Source of the DNA: an uncultured Bacillota bacterium | Lineage (GTDB): Bacteria > Bacillota > Clostridia > Oscillospirales > Oscillospiraceae | NCBI GenBank assembly: GCA_947426945.1 | Contig: CANEFX010000010.1 | Span: 27,931 to 91,930, forward strand | Direction: 5' to 3' | Length of the DNA: 64,000 nt | In this document: positions 19,143 through 28,295 of the stretch, one piece after another | Layout: every line of letters starts with the position of its first letter | Position numbering within the stretch: the stretch's first letter is position 1 | Translations under genes and position numbers: made by a program | Notes under the pieces: generated by a model | Seen by the model: only the letters and a program-made list of their open reading frames with translations | Databases searched by the model: none | What the model was told of the DNA's origin: nothing

Positions 19143-21116
19143 ATGCACAGAGTCATGGGTGTGGACATTGAAACCTACAGCTCCGTGGATCTGGCCGGGT
19201 CGGGCGTCTACGCCTACACGGAGGCGCCCGACTTCGACATCCTGCTGATCGGCTATAAATTCGACGACGAGGCGGAGGTCCATGTGATCGACACGCTCGC
19301 GGTCGACCGGGACTTCGACCCGGAGCTCTACGAGTTCCGCGAAGCGCTCACCGACCCGGACATCATCAAGACCGCCTTCAATGCGAACTTCGAGCGGACG
19401 TGCCTGGCCAAGTGGACCGGCGCGGCAATGCCTCCGGAAGAATGGCGCTGCACGATGATCAAGGCCCTCACCCTGGGCCTGCCGGGCAACCTGGCAGACG
19501 TCGGCATCGCTATGGGACTACCGGAGGAAAAGCTGAAGGACCCCCAGGGCAAGGCCCTGATCCAGTTCTTCTCAAAGCCCTGCAAGCCAACACGGATGAA
19601 CGGGCAGAGGACGCGCAATCTTCCGGCGCACGACCCCGCGAAGTGGAAGCTCTTCATCGAATACAACCGGCAGGACGTCGTCACCGAGCAGGAGATCCTC
19701 AGGCAGCTGGACATATACAAGACGCCGGAGTCAGAGCAGCAGCTCTGGGCTCTGGATCAACACATGAACGACAACGGCGTGAAGCTGGACATCCCGATGG
19801 TCGAGAAGATCGTCGAGTATGACACCCAGCGGCGCCAAGAGCTTCAGGAAGAAGCCAAGGTGCTCACGGGGCTGGCCAATCCGAACAGCCTGGCCCAGCT
19901 TAAAAAATGGCTGTCCAAGCAGGGCGTCACGATGACCAGCGTCACAAAGGACACCATCGCGGCCACGCTCCAGACAGACATCCCGGACAGTGTCCGGAGG
20001 ATGCTGGAGATCCGGACCGCCCTCGGCAAGACCTCCGTGGCCAAGTACAGCACAATGCTGACGGCGGTCTGCCAAGATCACCGCCTCCGGGGGATCCTCC
20101 AGTTCTACGGGGCCAACCGATCAGGGCGATGGGCCGGGCGCCTGGTGCAGACGCACAACCTCGCCAAAAACAGCCTGCCAGACCTGGATCTGGCCCGTGA
20201 GCTGGCTGCTGCCGGAGATTTTGACACGCTGGCCACGCTCTTCGGAGAGACGGCCTTCGTCTTCTCCGAGCTGATCCGGACGGCTTTCATCCCTTCGGAC
20301 GGCTGCCGCTTCGTTGTGAGCGACTTCGCGGCCATCGAGGCCCGCGTCCTGGCGTGGATCGCTGGCGAGGAATGGACCCTGGAGGCCTTCCGGCAGGGCA
20401 AGGACATCTACTGCGAGACCGCGTCTATGATGTACCGCGTCCCGGTCGAGAAGCACGGACAGAACAGCCACCTCCGTCAGAAGGGCAAGGTCGCCGTGCT
20501 GGCCTGCGGCTACCAGGGAGGCGTCGGCGCCATGAAACGCATGGACAAAGGCGGCAGCATCCCGGAGGACGAGCTTCAGAGCGTCGTGGATCAATGGCGC
20601 GAAGCCAATCCCAAAGTCGTGAAGCTCTGGAGGACCTGCGAGCTGGCAGCAAAGACGGCGATCCAGGAGCACCGGACCGTCCGCCTGGCCCACGGCATCG
20701 CCTTCAGCTACATCAACCGGAACCTCTTCATCCAGCTGCCAAGCGGCCGGAAGCTCTGCTACTGGGACACCAGACTGAAGCAGGACGACTACACCGGCCG
20801 GCTCTCCATCACCTACATGGGCGTGAACCAGGAGACAAAGCAATGGGGAGAGACCGAAACCTATGGCGGGAAGCTGGTCGAGAACATCGTCCAGGCAACC
20901 GCGAGGGACTGCCTGGCCGTGGCCATGACCAGGGTCAGCGCCCTGGGCTACAAGATCGTGATGCACGTCCACGACGAGATGATCGTCGACGTGCCGAACA
21001 CAGACACCGAGGCCCCCGGCAGGATCAATGCCATCATGGCCCAGCCGATTGACTGGGCCGAGGGGCTCCCACTAAAGGGCGACACCTATGAGACGCCCTT
21101 CTACAAGAAAGATTAA
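19143..21116 (+). CDS. Phage family A DNA polymerase
   Basis: 657 aa; exonuclease VDIETYSSVDL; pol motifs FVVSDFAAIEARVLAWIAGE and MHVHDEMIVD. Confidence 0.92.
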   Translation: MHRVMGVDIETYSSVDLAGSGVYAYTEAPDFDILLIGYKFDDEAEVHVIDTLAVDRDFDPELYEFREALTDPDIIKTAFNANFERTCLAKWTGAAMPPEEWRCTMIKALTLGLPGNLADVGIAMGLPEEKLKDPQGKALIQFFSKPCKPTRMNGQRTRNLPAHDPAKWKLFIEYNRQDVVTEQEILRQLDIYKTPESEQQLWALDQHMNDNGVKLDIPMVEKIVEYDTQRRQELQEEAKVLTGLANPNSLAQLKKWLSKQGVTMTSVTKDTIAATLQTDIPDSVRRMLEIRTALGKTSVAKYSTMLTAVCQDHRLRGILQFYGANRSGRWAGRLVQTHNLAKNSLPDLDLARELAAAGDFDTLATLFGETAFVFSELIRTAFIPSDGCRFVVSDFAAIEARVLAWIAGEEWTLEAFRQGKDIYCETASMMYRVPVEKHGQNSHLRQKGKVAVLACGYQGGVGAMKRMDKGGSIPEDELQSVVDQWREANPKVVKLWRTCELAAKTAIQEHRTVRLAHGIAFSYINRNLFIQLPSGRKLCYWDTRLKQDDYTGRLSITYMGVNQETKQWGETETYGGKLVENIVQATARDCLAVAMTRVSALGYKIVMHVHDEMIVDVPNTDTEAPGRINAIMAQPIDWAEGLPLKGDTYETPFYKKD

Positions 21117-21129
21117 GGAGGACACACAA

Positions 21130-21699
21130 ATGCCTATCTACAAGAGCAATCAGCCGATCGAAGTCATCAGAAAGACCAACACGAAGGGCCTGGAGATCAT
21201 GGTCGGGGACCAGATCCATGTCAGCAAGTACACCGCAACCTGCCAAAAAATCACCCAGGCGGGCGCCCTCTTCCTTCTGGACCAGTATCTCGACCAGGCC
21301 TACCCGATGAACGCGGAAGACAGCAACCGGGGCGGCTACGAGGCCAGCGACCTCAGGAAGACGCTCCAGAGCGAGGAGGTGCTGAAAATCTTCGCGGAAT
21401 ATCGCGACCGGATGCAGCCCTTCGACAACGGCGACCTGCTGCGGATCCCTTTCTTCGGTGAGATCTTCGGGAAAGAGGACGCCAACTACTTCGAGCCGGA
21501 CGGCTGCGAGCAGTGGCCGCTCATGAAGGACCGGAAAAACCGGATCGCCTTCCGGGACAACTCCTGGGAATGGGGCTGGCTCCAGAACAAGAGGAAAGGG
21601 TCGGCGGCGAACTTCTGCGACGTCGGCGGCTATGGCGTTGCCCTCACCTGGGGCGCCGCGAACTCCGTCGGCGTCCGCCCGGCTTTCCTTATCGTTTGA
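21130..21699 (+). CDS. DUF6273-like (C-type-lectin-fold) protein; remote DGR target 2
   Basis: C-terminal GSAANFCDVGGYGVALTWGAANSVGVRPAFLIV parallels the translated TR; start MPIYKSNQ with RBS aaggagg. Confidence 0.88.
   Translation: MPIYKSNQPIEVIRKTNTKGLEIMVGDQIHVSKYTATCQKITQAGALFLLDQYLDQAYPMNAEDSNRGGYEASDLRKTLQSEEVLKIFAEYRDRMQPFDNGDLLRIPFFGEIFGKEDANYFEPDGCEQWPLMKDRKNRIAFRDNSWEWGWLQNKRKGSAANFCDVGGYGVALTWGAANSVGVRPAFLIV
21599..21687 (+). repeat. DGR variable repeat VR2
   Basis: 89-nt ungapped match to TR 47010-47098; 16 substitutions at TR adenines, 1 at a non-adenine (T47069 to G). Confidence 0.93.
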
Positions 21700-21709
21700 T
21701 CATACAATC

Positions 21710-21730
21710 CCGGGGCCCTCGCGGCCCCGG
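21710..21730 (+). other. DGR post-VR hairpin (VR2)
   Basis: CCGGGGCC-CTCGC-GGCCCCGG, 22 bp after VR2 end. Confidence 0.8.
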
Positions 21731-21762
21731 ACATCTGGCAATAAACCAGCAAGGAGGAACCG

Positions 21763-22263
21763 ATGGATCAGAAAATTATCAATATCACTTTCCACCAAGG
21801 AATGGGGCACATGACCGTCGTGCTGGACGCGTTCTTCCCGACCGATGCAACCCGACTCCGGAAACTGCTCAGCATCATCGACGAGGACTACGAGCACCGG
21901 GACGAGCTTCGGGCCGTCGTCCAGCACTGCGGTCAACGCGCCCAGGCCCTCATGGACGGCCGGAGCGATCTGGCCAACCAGGCCGTAAACTACCACACAA
22001 AGGCAACGGAGCTGCAGCCTGAGATCGACAAGATGGCCCGGCAGGTTGACACTCTCCAGCGGTATGTAAAGACCTACTGCAAGCGGGGCGGCCAGGGCTA
22101 CCGCCAGCAGCTCAAAGAGCTGAAGGCTCAGCTGAAAGAGGTCAAGAAACAGCAGCGGCACGCGCTCACTCTCTACCGCGACTATCAGAGGCGGTTCGTC
22201 GGCGCCGAGAAAGAGGCCGAGAAGCTGAAGAAGAACGTGGAGGTCGCAAAGCATGAACGATAA
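21763..22263 (+). CDS. Coiled-coil hypothetical protein downstream of DGR target 2
   Basis: 166 aa with charged helical repeats. Confidence 0.6.
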   Translation: MDQKIINITFHQGMGHMTVVLDAFFPTDATRLRKLLSIIDEDYEHRDELRAVVQHCGQRAQALMDGRSDLANQAVNYHTKATELQPEIDKMARQVDTLQRYVKTYCKRGGQGYRQQLKELKAQLKEVKKQQRHALTLYRDYQRRFVGAEKEAEKLKKNVEVAKHER

Positions 22264-24706
22264 AGACAACACGGCCCGGATCATGAACCTGGCCGACTAC
22301 AACATCGGAATAAAGCACAACGGCGAGCTCCTGATCTCCCTCGGCAAGAGCCGCTTCGAGACGGCATGGAAGAACAAGCGGATCCTCTGGTCCTCCCTTC
22401 TGGCCCGGCTCTCGAAGTCCGTGGAGACACCGGAGACCCACGCCGAGTACATGAAAATGTCAAAGGAGCAGCAGGACCGGATCAAGGACATCGGCGGCTT
22501 CGTCGGCGGGCATCTGGAAAACGGCCGGAGAAAGACCGGCAGCGTCCTGGCCCGCCAGATCCTCACCCTCGACCTGGACTTCCCTCCTGCTGACTTCTGG
22601 GACACGCTCATGAACAACCTGGAGATCAACAGCGCCCTGGCAGTCTACTCGACGCACAAGCACTCAGCAGGGACACCACGCTTCCGGCTGATCATGCCTC
22701 TGGATCGGGAAGTCACGCCGGACGAATACGAGGCCATCGCCAGGAAGATCGCCGAGAAGGTCGGCATCGACCTCTTTGACGACTCCACCTTCCAGCCGAC
22801 GCGCCTCATGTACTGGCCAAGCAACAGCACCGGCGTCGAGCCCTTCTTCAACTACTACGACGCGCCGTTTTTATCGGCCGACGCTGTCCTGGCAGAATAC
22901 CCGGACTGGACTGACACGAGCTACTGGCCGGAGTCCTCCAGGATGACCGGGATCCGGAAGCGCCAGGCAGACAAGCAGGGGGATCCTCTGGAGAAAAAGG
23001 GCATCGTCGGCGCGTTCTGCCGGACGTACAACATCACCGAGGCGATCGCCAAGTTCCTGCCGGACATCTACACCCAGACGGCGAAGCCCGACCGCTACAC
23101 CTACGCGGCGGGCTCCACGGCTGCGGGCCTTGTCGTCTATGACGGAGAGCTCTTCGCCTACTCAAACCACAGCACGGATCCGGCAGGTGGGCAACTCTGC
23201 AACGCCTTCGACCTCGTCCGGATCCATAAGTTCAGCGACCTGGACGACGGCAAGGAGGACAAGAGCGGCCGGGAGCGGCCAAGCTACAAGGCGATGGCCG
23301 CCTTCGCATCAGAAGACCCTGGCACCAGGATCACGCTGGCCAACGATACAAAAGCCAGGGCCGTCCTCGACTTCGGCGAAGAGCTTCCAGAGGTCGACGA
23401 AGACTGGGAAGCCAAGCTGGACCGCACTGAGGAGGGCGGCGTCCGGTCAAACATCACCAACGCCGTGCTGATCCTGAAAAATCACCCGGCGCTCCAGGGC
23501 ATCCGCTTCAATGAGCTGTCCGGAGCGATCGAGGTCAAGGGCAGGCTCCCCTGGAAGCGCCCGAACAAATACTGGCGCGACGCGGACGACGCCCAGCTCT
23601 ACGGCTGGGTGGCTGACCAGTATGGCGTCCAGTTTCCTGAAAACAAGTTCACGAAGGCCCTGGCCATAGTCACCGACCAGCGCCGGTTCAACCCGCTGCG
23701 GGACTACATCAGGGGACTGCCTGACTGGGACGGCGTCCCCAGAGTCGACACGCTGCTGGTGGACTATCTGGGTGCAGAGGACTCACCCTACACCCGGGCC
23801 GTCACCAGGAAGACCCTGATCGGAGCCATCCAGCGCGTGCTGGAACCCGGCTGCAAGTTTGACACGGTCCTGGTCCTGGACGGGAAGCCCGGCATCGGCA
23901 AGAGTACCCTGCTCCGGAAGCTGGGCGGGGTGTGGTTTAGTGACTCCCTCAGTCTGGCCGACACCCGGGACAAGACTGCCGCCGAGAAGCTCCAGGGCGT
24001 CTGGATCATGGAGATCGGCGAGATGCAGGGCACCCGGAAGGCCGACATCGACGTGATGAAGGGCTTCCTCAGCCGCCAGGTGGATGAATACCGGGCGGCC
24101 TACGGCCGGGTGGTGGAACGCCATCCGAGGACTTCTATCATCTGCGGCACCACCAACAGCACCACCGGCTTCCTCCGGGACACCACCGGCAACCGGCGCT
24201 TCTGGCCCGTGACCGTGAACGGCGGCGGCCGTCTGAACGTCTGGGGCATGACCGAGGAGACCCGCGCCCAGATCTGGGCCGAGGCGATGGCCTACACAGC
24301 GGAGGGCGAGGACAGCTTCCTGGACGCTGAAATGGAAAAAGAGGCGGCAAAAGCCCAGCAGGCGGCGCTGGAATATGACGACCGCGAAGGTCAGGTGCTT
24401 GAATACCTGGAGACCCTGCTGCCGGATGACTGGTACAGCTGGGACACCAACAAGCGCGTGGACTACTTCATGAACCGGGACGCCCTGGCGCCAAAGATTG
24501 ACGCCACCATGCAGAGGAAGCAGGTGTGCGCCGTGGAGATCTTCTGCGAGTGCTTTGGACGGCCAAGAAACACCTGGAAAAAGTCAGACGGCTATGAGAT
24601 CGCGAACATTATGGCGAGGATCCAGGGATGGGAAAGAACCGGCAAGAGGGCCCGGATTGAGGGCTACGGGCAGCAGAGGCCATACTCCAGGAAGTTGTCA
24701 CAGTGA
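22253..24706 (+). CDS. Phage VirE-family primase/helicase-like ATPase
   Basis: 817 aa; Walker A GKPGIGKSTLLRKLGG; GTTNSTTGFLRDTTGNRRFWPV motif. Confidence 0.9.
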   Translation: MNDKDNTARIMNLADYNIGIKHNGELLISLGKSRFETAWKNKRILWSSLLARLSKSVETPETHAEYMKMSKEQQDRIKDIGGFVGGHLENGRRKTGSVLARQILTLDLDFPPADFWDTLMNNLEINSALAVYSTHKHSAGTPRFRLIMPLDREVTPDEYEAIARKIAEKVGIDLFDDSTFQPTRLMYWPSNSTGVEPFFNYYDAPFLSADAVLAEYPDWTDTSYWPESSRMTGIRKRQADKQGDPLEKKGIVGAFCRTYNITEAIAKFLPDIYTQTAKPDRYTYAAGSTAAGLVVYDGELFAYSNHSTDPAGGQLCNAFDLVRIHKFSDLDDGKEDKSGRERPSYKAMAAFASEDPGTRITLANDTKARAVLDFGEELPEVDEDWEAKLDRTEEGGVRSNITNAVLILKNHPALQGIRFNELSGAIEVKGRLPWKRPNKYWRDADDAQLYGWVADQYGVQFPENKFTKALAIVTDQRRFNPLRDYIRGLPDWDGVPRVDTLLVDYLGAEDSPYTRAVTRKTLIGAIQRVLEPGCKFDTVLVLDGKPGIGKSTLLRKLGGVWFSDSLSLADTRDKTAAEKLQGVWIMEIGEMQGTRKADIDVMKGFLSRQVDEYRAAYGRVVERHPRTSIICGTTNSTTGFLRDTTGNRRFWPVTVNGGGRLNVWGMTEETRAQIWAEAMAYTAEGEDSFLDAEMEKEAAKAQQAALEYDDREGQVLEYLETLLPDDWYSWDTNKRVDYFMNRDALAPKIDATMQRKQVCAVEIFCECFGRPRNTWKKSDGYEIANIMARIQGWERTGKRARIEGYGQQRPYSRKLSQ

Positions 24707-24966
24707 CAAGTCCATAATGGCAGACTTGTCACAAGCGCTAACTCCAGACGAAGTAAGACAAGCGAAGTTGTCCCCGAAGTTGTCCCCGGAGTTGTCACGA
24801 GCTGAAACCCGTGAAAAGACTGGAAAATATGCAGGGTGTGACAAGTGTGACAAGTATTTTTTATATAGATATTCCTTTTAATGAAACACACGCAAAAACG
24901 CGCCCAAACGCACCTATATACACGAGCATATAGAGAGTGACGGCCCTTTTTCTTCGGAGTTGTCAC
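24695..24966. other. TTGTCAC iteron cluster; candidate phage replication origin
   Basis: 7 exact TTGTCAC/GTGACAA copies (24695, 24703, 24726, 24792, 24838, 24847, 24960) plus 2 TTGTCCC (24768, 24780); AT-rich tract at ~24855-24885. Confidence 0.65.
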
Positions 24967-24980
24967 AGTAGGAGGAGAAC

Positions 24981-25277
24981 ATGGAACGAGAACGCGATAT
25001 TGAAAAGCGGCTGCGCTGCCAGATCGAGCGCATGGGCGGCAAGTTTATGAAGTTTGTCAGTCCCGGAAACGACGGGGTGCCCGATAGGATCGCCATCATG
25101 CCGGGAGGCCGGATCTGGTTTGTCGAACTAAAGACGCGCAAGGGGCGGCTGTCAGCGCTTCAGGAATGGCAAGGGCAGCAGCTTGAAGCTCTGGGCTGTC
25201 AGATCAGGCATGTCTGGGGAATGGATGAAGCAAATGCTTTTATCAGGGAGGTGCAAAATGCAGTATCAAGCACATGA
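24981..25277 (+). CDS. VRR-NUC domain nuclease
   Basis: KFMKFVSPGNDGVPDRIAIMPGGRIWFVELKTRKGRLSALQEWQ. Confidence 0.9.
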   Translation: MERERDIEKRLRCQIERMGGKFMKFVSPGNDGVPDRIAIMPGGRIWFVELKTRKGRLSALQEWQGQQLEALGCQIRHVWGMDEANAFIREVQNAVSST

Positions 25278-26613
25278 CTATCAAAAACGAGCGACCCAGC
25301 TGGTGATCGACATCCCGAGGATCGGCCTTTTCCTGGACATGGGCCTGGGCAAGACAGTCATCACGATGACCGCGATCCAGGAGCTCATGTTTGACCGCTT
25401 CGAGGTCTCCCGCGTCCTGGTCATAGCGCCGAAGCGTGTGGCCGAAGACACCTGGACCAGGGAGCACGCAAAGTGGGACCACCTCAAAGACCTGAGGATC
25501 TCGAAGGTTTTGGGAAACGAACAGCAGCGGGTCCGGGCGCTGAAGGCAGAGGCCGACATCTATGTGATCGGCCGCGACAACGTGATCTGGCTGACTGAGT
25601 ATTATCAGGGACTCCGGAAGGGATGGCCCTTTGACATGATCGTGATCGACGAGCTCTCCAGCTTCAAGAACCTCCAGGCTAAGCGCTTCCGGGCCCTCCG
25701 GAAGGTCATCCCGCTGGTGAAGAGGGTCGTCGGGCTGACCGGTACACCAAGCCCCAACGGCATGATGGACCTATGGGCTGAGGTGTACCTCCTAGACCAG
25801 GGCGAGCGCCTGGGGAAGACACTGGGGGCCTATCGGGAAAAGTATTTCCGGCCGGGGGCCCGGAACGGTTACGTCGTTTACAAGTGGGAGCCCTACCGGA
25901 ACGCACAAAAAGAGATCGAGGCCAAGATCAGCGACATCTGCATCAGCATGAGCGCGGCGGACTACCTGAAGCTGCCGGAGCGGATCGACAACATCATCCC
26001 GGTGCAGCTCTCCCCCGCCGAGATGCGGGCCTACAAAACGATGGAGTCCGAGCAGCTCCTCCAGATCGAGGACGAGGACATCGCGGCTCTGAACGCGGCG
26101 GCGGTCATGACCAAGCTCCTCCAGATAGCCAACGGCAGCGTCTACTCCGTCGACGGCAGCATCGTCCGGATCCATGACGCAAAGTTGGAGGCCCTGGCCG
26201 AGATCATCGACACAACGGATGGGCCGGTCCTGGTCTTCTACAGCTACAAACACGACCTCGCGGCCATCCAGGGCAAGATCAAAGACGCCAGGATCCTGAA
26301 TACGGCCCAGGACATAGCGGACTGGAACGCCGGGAAGGTCCAGGTGCTCCTGGCGCATCCGGCCAGCGTCGGCTATGGGCTGAACCTCCAGGAGGGCGGC
26401 CATGTGATCGTCTGGTATGGCCTGACCTGGAGCCTGGAGCTCTACCAGCAGGCCAACGCCCGCCTCTACCGGCAGGGCCAGGAGAAGCCGGTCATCATCC
26501 ACCACCTGATCGCCGAGGGCACGGTCGACGAAGAGGCCATGCAGGCCCTACAGCATAAAGACACGAGCCAGGCCGCACTCCTGGCGGCACTGAAAGAGAG
26601 GCACCAGAGATGA
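25258..26613 (+). CDS. SNF2-like DEAD-box helicase (phage)
   Basis: GLFLDMGLGKTVITMTAIQEL; IVIDELSSFKN; start MQYQAHDYQK. Confidence 0.92.
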   Translation: MQYQAHDYQKRATQLVIDIPRIGLFLDMGLGKTVITMTAIQELMFDRFEVSRVLVIAPKRVAEDTWTREHAKWDHLKDLRISKVLGNEQQRVRALKAEADIYVIGRDNVIWLTEYYQGLRKGWPFDMIVIDELSSFKNLQAKRFRALRKVIPLVKRVVGLTGTPSPNGMMDLWAEVYLLDQGERLGKTLGAYREKYFRPGARNGYVVYKWEPYRNAQKEIEAKISDICISMSAADYLKLPERIDNIIPVQLSPAEMRAYKTMESEQLLQIEDEDIAALNAAAVMTKLLQIANGSVYSVDGSIVRIHDAKLEALAEIIDTTDGPVLVFYSYKHDLAAIQGKIKDARILNTAQDIADWNAGKVQVLLAHPASVGYGLNLQEGGHVIVWYGLTWSLELYQQANARLYRQGQEKPVIIHHLIAEGTVDEEAMQALQHKDTSQAALLAALKERHQR

Positions 26614-26682
26614 ACAGGGAGGGCTACAGCGACCCGACCGCTGACCTGGCGATCGGGCGAATAATGAGAAAGGAGCGAAGGA

Positions 26683-27030
26683 ATGGAAAGAAGCATGATT
26701 TTATATCTAAGCGGCCCGATCACGGGCGTGGACAACTATCAGGAGATCTTCAGAACGGCCAGGGGCAGACTGGCAGCGATGGGCTACAAGGTCATCAATC
26801 CCGCTGAGATGATCGGGGTGCTACACGAGGGCGCCAGTTATGAGGACTTCCTGGACATAGATCTGGCGCTGCTGGCCAAGGCTGACGTCCTGGTGCAGCT
26901 TCCCGACTGGGAGGGCTCCCGGGGCGCCAACAGAGAGCTGGGCTTCGCCCTGGGGACCGACAAGATCGTCGTCTCCCTGGACAGTCTTCTGGGAGGAGGT
27001 GATGACCATGGACCTGCAGGCGACTTATGA
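26683..27030 (+). CDS. DUF4406-like (nucleoside 2-deoxyribosyltransferase-like fold) protein
   Basis: MILYLSGPITGVDNY...VLVQLPDWEGSRGANRELGFAL. Confidence 0.78.
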   Translation: MERSMILYLSGPITGVDNYQEIFRTARGRLAAMGYKVINPAEMIGVLHEGASYEDFLDIDLALLAKADVLVQLPDWEGSRGANRELGFALGTDKIVVSLDSLLGGGDDHGPAGDL

Positions 27031-27424
27031 TTATCTTATGCGGATCCGGAAAACGGAGTACGCCATCAAGCGGAAGCAGCTCCGGTGTGAAGAGCTGAGG
27101 AGCTGCCTGCTGCCGGGCGCGATCCGGTACGACCTCGACAAGGTCCAGACCTCACCGAGGGACAAGATCCCGGAGATCATGGCTAAAGTGGACGAGCTGG
27201 AGCACCAGATCGAGGTGCTGATGCAGGAGAAGGCCATGCTGATCATCGAGATCGGCGAGGCGATCGAGCAGCTTCCTGACGATAACGAGAAGACCGTCCT
27301 CACGGAGTTCTACATAGGCCGGGTGTCTATGGAGAAGGTGGCAGCGCTGATCAATTACAGCCCACGGAGGGCCTACTATTTCAGGAAGCAGGGCGTCATC
27401 CATCTGGGGGAGGTGTTATCGTGA
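26999..27424 (+). CDS. DUF1492-like late transcription regulator / sigma-like protein
   Basis: 141 aa; LTEFYIGRVSMEKVAALINYSPRRAYYFRKQG. Confidence 0.75.
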   Translation: MMTMDLQATYDYLMRIRKTEYAIKRKQLRCEELRSCLLPGAIRYDLDKVQTSPRDKIPEIMAKVDELEHQIEVLMQEKAMLIIEIGEAIEQLPDDNEKTVLTEFYIGRVSMEKVAALINYSPRRAYYFRKQGVIHLGEVLS

Positions 27425-28170
27425 TCCAGCTTTTACATGGGGATTGTCTCACGCTTATGAAGGAAGTGGAGCCTGGCAGCGTCGATCTGGTGCTTTGTGA
27501 CCCTCCCTACTCCAGCGGCGGCACTCATGCAGGCGACCGCAAAGCCAACACTACCGCCAAGTACACCGACCGGGATTTTGATGGTGCTGCAAGGCTGCCA
27601 GCGTTCTCCGGTGACAACATGGACCAGCGGAGCTTCACGGCCTTCATGCGATGGGTGTGCAGCGAGCTGAGGCAGAAAACCCGGGAGGGCGGGATCCTGG
27701 AGATCTTCGTGGACTGGAGGAACCTCCCGGCAATGACCGACGCCGCCCAGATGGCGGGCTGGGTATGGCGGGGCGTCATCGTGTGGGACAAAGGCACCAG
27801 CAGAAACCAGCCGGGGCGCTTCCGGAACGATTGCGAGTATGTGGTCTGGTGCTCCAACGGCGACCTCCCTATCGACTGGAAGGCTGCCAAAGGCATCAAG
27901 GCCATGCCGGGCGTCTATCATGTCCCGATGGTGAACCCGAAGCAGCGCTTCCATCAGACGGAGAAGCCGGTCGAGCTCCTGGAGAGGCTTCTGGCCATCT
28001 GTCCCCCGGGAGGCACTGTCCTGGACGCCTTCATGGGATCCGGCAGCACCGGCGTCGCGGCTGTCAGGACCGGGAGGTCTTTCATTGGAATGGAGCTGTC
28101 TGATCAGTATTTTGAGATCGCCAGCAGCCGGATCCGGGAAGAAAACGAGCGAGCGCTGGAGGACTTTTGA
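27421..28170 (+). CDS. Phage DNA methyltransferase (DPPY motif)
   Basis: VDLVLCDPPYSSGG; GTVLDAFMGSGSTGVAAVRTGRSFIGMEL; GTG start. Confidence 0.9.
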   Translation: MIQLLHGDCLTLMKEVEPGSVDLVLCDPPYSSGGTHAGDRKANTTAKYTDRDFDGAARLPAFSGDNMDQRSFTAFMRWVCSELRQKTREGGILEIFVDWRNLPAMTDAAQMAGWVWRGVIVWDKGTSRNQPGRFRNDCEYVVWCSNGDLPIDWKAAKGIKAMPGVYHVPMVNPKQRFHQTEKPVELLERLLAICPPGGTVLDAFMGSGSTGVAAVRTGRSFIGMELSDQYFEIASSRIREENERALEDF

Positions 28171-28226
28171 AAAGTCGGCGAACATTGCAAAAATAAATGT
28201 GCTATTATGATAGCGTGGAATGATGA

Positions 28227-28255
28227 GAGCAGGCGAAGGACCGCCTGCTCTTTTT
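28227..28255 (+). terminator. Intrinsic terminator before terS
   Basis: GAGCAGGCG-AAGGAC-CGCCTGCTC-TTTTT. Confidence 0.8.
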
Positions 28256-28295
28256 CATGGCCACCAAAACGACGAATAGCGGAGGTGGTGAGGTC

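Noticed and set aside
21599-21687. VR2 as a chance similarity of DUF6273 C-termini (GVRPAF motif)
   Set aside because: Nucleotide match is ungapped with 16 of 17 differences at TR adenines and a matching downstream hairpin; protein-level convergence would not give this pattern
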